Shown here: one piece after another, positions 6,354 through 7,790 of the stretch | Layout: each line of letters begins with the position of its first letter | How positions within the stretch are numbered: position 1 is the first letter of the stretch | Assembly: GCA_030754315.1 (NCBI GenBank) | Contig: JASMAO010000046.1 | Location: 1-7,790 of the forward strand | DNA: 7,790 nucleotides | Direction of reading: 5' to 3' | Source of the DNA: SAR202 cluster bacterium | Lineage (GTDB): Bacteria; Chloroflexota; Dehalococcoidia; Lucifugimonadales; JASMAO01 | The notes under the pieces: generated by a model | What the model was told of the DNA's origin: nothing | The model's database searches: none | The model's input: only the letters and a program-made list of their open reading frames with translations | Translations under genes and position numbers: made by a program

Positions 6354-7469
6354 ATGGCAAAGACGCGAATTGCTCACGTGACTTCTGTTCATTCTGCATT
6401 TGATATCCGCATTTTTCATAAAGAGTGCCGGACTTTAACTTCTCATGGTTATGAAGTAATTCTGATTGCGCCAAATGAAAGAGACGAGGAACGTGCAGAG
6501 GTAACGATCAAAGCTGTCCCGCTCCCAAGTACGAGGAGAGAGCGGATTCTTAAAACAACTTGGGATGTCTGTCGGAAGGCCCTGGAACTAGACTGCAAAG
6601 TCTGTCACTTCCATGATCCAGAATTGCTCCTACCGGCTCTGCTGTGGAAACTACATGGGAAGAAAGTGATCTATGATTTACACGAGAATTTTCCGCAACA
6701 GATCCTGGAAAAGGAGTGGGTTCCGTCTTACATTCGATTAGGTCTCAGCAAATTTGCCGAGGCCCTTGAGGGCTGTAGTCAATCGTGTTTTGACGGTTTG
6801 GTTGCTGCAACACCAGTGCTTCGAAGGCGGTTTTCAAGAGACCGGACTGTCCTGGTTCAGAATTTTCCAATATTGGACGAATGGCGATCGAGCCAACCAT
6901 TTCCCCATGCTGATCGCCCCCTTCAAGCGGTCTATCTTGGTGGCATCTCGGAACTGCGCGGCAGCTTTGAAATGGTTCAAGCATTTAGTTTCCTGCGAGA
7001 GTATCCCGCAGCCCGGCTAGTCCTTGCAGGCAGATTTAACTCCCCAGATCATGAGGAGAGGATTCGGAAGAGCCCAGGTTGGGAACGGGTCGAATTCCTC
7101 GGCTGGAAGGATCGGAAAGAGATTCCTGAAATCCTGAATAAGGTGCGTGCAGGTTTGGTGATAATTCACAGAACTCCATACTACATGGAGTCGCAACCGA
7201 CCAAGTTGTATGAATACATGGCGGCAGGTATCCCCGTTATTGCGTCTGATTTTCCTCTTTGGCGAGAGCTGGTCAGTGGAGTCGGGTGCGGTTTGCTGGT
7301 GAATCCAGAGAGGCCCGAGGAAATTGCGGGAGCCTTGCGATGGCTGTTTGAACACCCGGATGAAGCGGAAGAGATGGGTAAGAGGGGCCGTGAGGCCGTC
7401 GCCTCTCAATACAACTGGGAAACGGAAGGCCGGAAGCTCGTGGCGTTTTATGACTCACTGCTTTCATAA
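6354..7469 (+). CDS. Family 4 glycosyltransferase (GT-B, group 1)
   Basis: A 371-residue cytoplasmic or peripheral-membrane glycosyltransferase. The N-terminal acceptor domain has RIAHVTSVH (5-13), DIRIFHKECRTL (17-28), HDPELLLPALLW (87-98) and VIYDLHENFP (105-114), the last two typical of one GT4 subgroup in polysaccharide loci. The donor domain starts near AVYLGGISELRG (192-203), continues with LVLAGRF (222-228) and VEFLGWKDRKEIPEIL (246-261), and ends in the nucleotide-sugar site QPTKLYEYMAAGIPVIASD (281-299) with Lys284 and Glu287. The retaining mechanism follows from the family. It starts 20 bases after the SDR stop. No in-frame upstream start exists before the TAG at 6331, and the ribosome binding site is poor. 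It is the last plus-strand gene of the operon and probably transfers the sugar modified by the preceding enzymes. Donor specificity cannot be read. Confidence 0.88.
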   Translation: MAKTRIAHVTSVHSAFDIRIFHKECRTLTSHGYEVILIAPNERDEERAEVTIKAVPLPSTRRERILKTTWDVCRKALELDCKVCHFHDPELLLPALLWKLHGKKVIYDLHENFPQQILEKEWVPSYIRLGLSKFAEALEGCSQSCFDGLVAATPVLRRRFSRDRTVLVQNFPILDEWRSSQPFPHADRPLQAVYLGGISELRGSFEMVQAFSFLREYPAARLVLAGRFNSPDHEERIRKSPGWERVEFLGWKDRKEIPEILNKVRAGLVIIHRTPYYMESQPTKLYEYMAAGIPVIASDFPLWRELVSGVGCGLLVNPERPEEIAGALRWLFEHPDEAEEMGKRGREAVASQYNWETEGRKLVAFYDSLLS

Positions 7470-7540
7470 ATTCGCTACCGCAACCGTCTTATCAATGGTG
7501 ACCGCAGAGCCAGTTTGCGCGCTGTTTGGATAGGGATAGC

Positions 7541-7790
7541 TCATGAGACCTTCCCAGTGGTCAATGAGCCATGCGGCGGCCTGAGTCGGGCTGTTTTCAA
7601 GTGCTTCCAAACGTCATAAAGCCTTAGTGGTGTTTTGCGCCGGCCAACGGCCCACATCAACCTGCCCGGTATCTCGAGAATCTCTGCATTCCGGGACTCC
7701 ATCTCATGGAGGATTTCGAGATGTAGTTCTTTTCCTTCACTGGTCAGGTGTAGAGATCTCAGAAGATCACCCTTATACCCTCTGACGACG
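7541..7790 (-). CDS. Partial GT2 glycosyltransferase, C-terminal end
   Basis: Minus-strand frame, open from the right edge for 82 codons to TGA at 7543-7541; the N-terminus lies beyond the window. The visible part contains YKGDLLRSLHLTSEGKELHL, EILHEM, AEILEIPGRLMW and, after a GRRKTPLRL turn, a basic end. This is the usual layout of the C-terminal catalytic region of DPM1-like GT2 enzymes. In those, a residue pair in a GKE(L/F)..E(I/V)L context precedes a strand EIP.xLxW and an R-x-G-x-S/K-like loop. Such enzymes transfer sugar from a nucleotide to a polyprenyl phosphate or a lipid-linked glycan. It is convergent with the GT4 gene, with 71 bases between them. No transmembrane helices are visible in this fragment, so it is not the type with a membrane tail. 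The catalytic DxD is outside the window. Confidence 0.6.
   Translation of the reverse strand, partial: VVRGYKGDLLRSLHLTSEGKELHLEILHEMESRNAEILEIPGRLMWAVGRRKTPLRLYDVWKHLKTARLRPPHGSLTTGKVS

Noticed and set aside
7470..7540. Convergent gap between the GT4 and GT2 genes as a bidirectional terminator
   Set aside because: I could find no stable hairpin or T-tract in these 71 bases.

Overview
This is a bacterial surface-polysaccharide (O-antigen or capsule type) biosynthesis segment. It has compact genes, Shine-Dalgarno-led or translationally coupled starts, and a set of proteins that makes and transfers modified nucleotide sugars. The two central dehydrogenase/epimerase proteins resemble, from memory, WbmG and WbmF of the Bordetella O-antigen locus, which points to a Gram-negative host. 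The balanced base composition and free use of AGA and ATA codons do not look like Bordetella itself. I cannot name the organism.

Layout. Positions 1-850 hold no intact gene. They contain degenerate or short open frames, including what looks like the C-terminal remnant of an ISKra4-like transposase on the minus strand (about 392-646). Positions 852-2141 (minus) encode a CgeB-like glycosyltransferase. A 294-base divergent intergenic region (2142-2435) carries a good sigma70-type promoter facing right, which would give a leader of about 250 nt. The plus-strand operon follows: an AsnB-type glutamine amidotransferase (2436-4355), a WbmG-like SDR (4352-5293), a WbmF-like SDR (5290-6333) and a GT4 glycosyltransferase (6354-7469). 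The first three genes overlap at ATGA junctions. At the right edge (7541-7790, minus) is the C-terminal end of what appears to be a GT2 (dolichyl-phosphate-mannose-synthase-like) glycosyltransferase running out of the window, convergent with the operon.

How they may work together. The AsnB protein has a full glutaminase domain but carries Gln where asparagine synthetases have a conserved Glu in the synthetase site. Next to two sugar-nucleotide SDRs, this suggests it amidates a sugar uronic acid (giving a uronamide) rather than aspartate. The two SDRs would alter the stereochemistry or oxidation state of the nucleotide sugar, and the GT4, CgeB-like and GT2 enzymes would transfer sugars in polymer assembly. 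No genes for the earlier steps (UDP-sugar dehydrogenase, aminotransferase, acetyltransferase), flippase or polymerase are in view, so the precursor must be made elsewhere. The general theme is known. The points most worth a second look are the active-site substitutions in the amidotransferase and in both SDRs, and the long leader.
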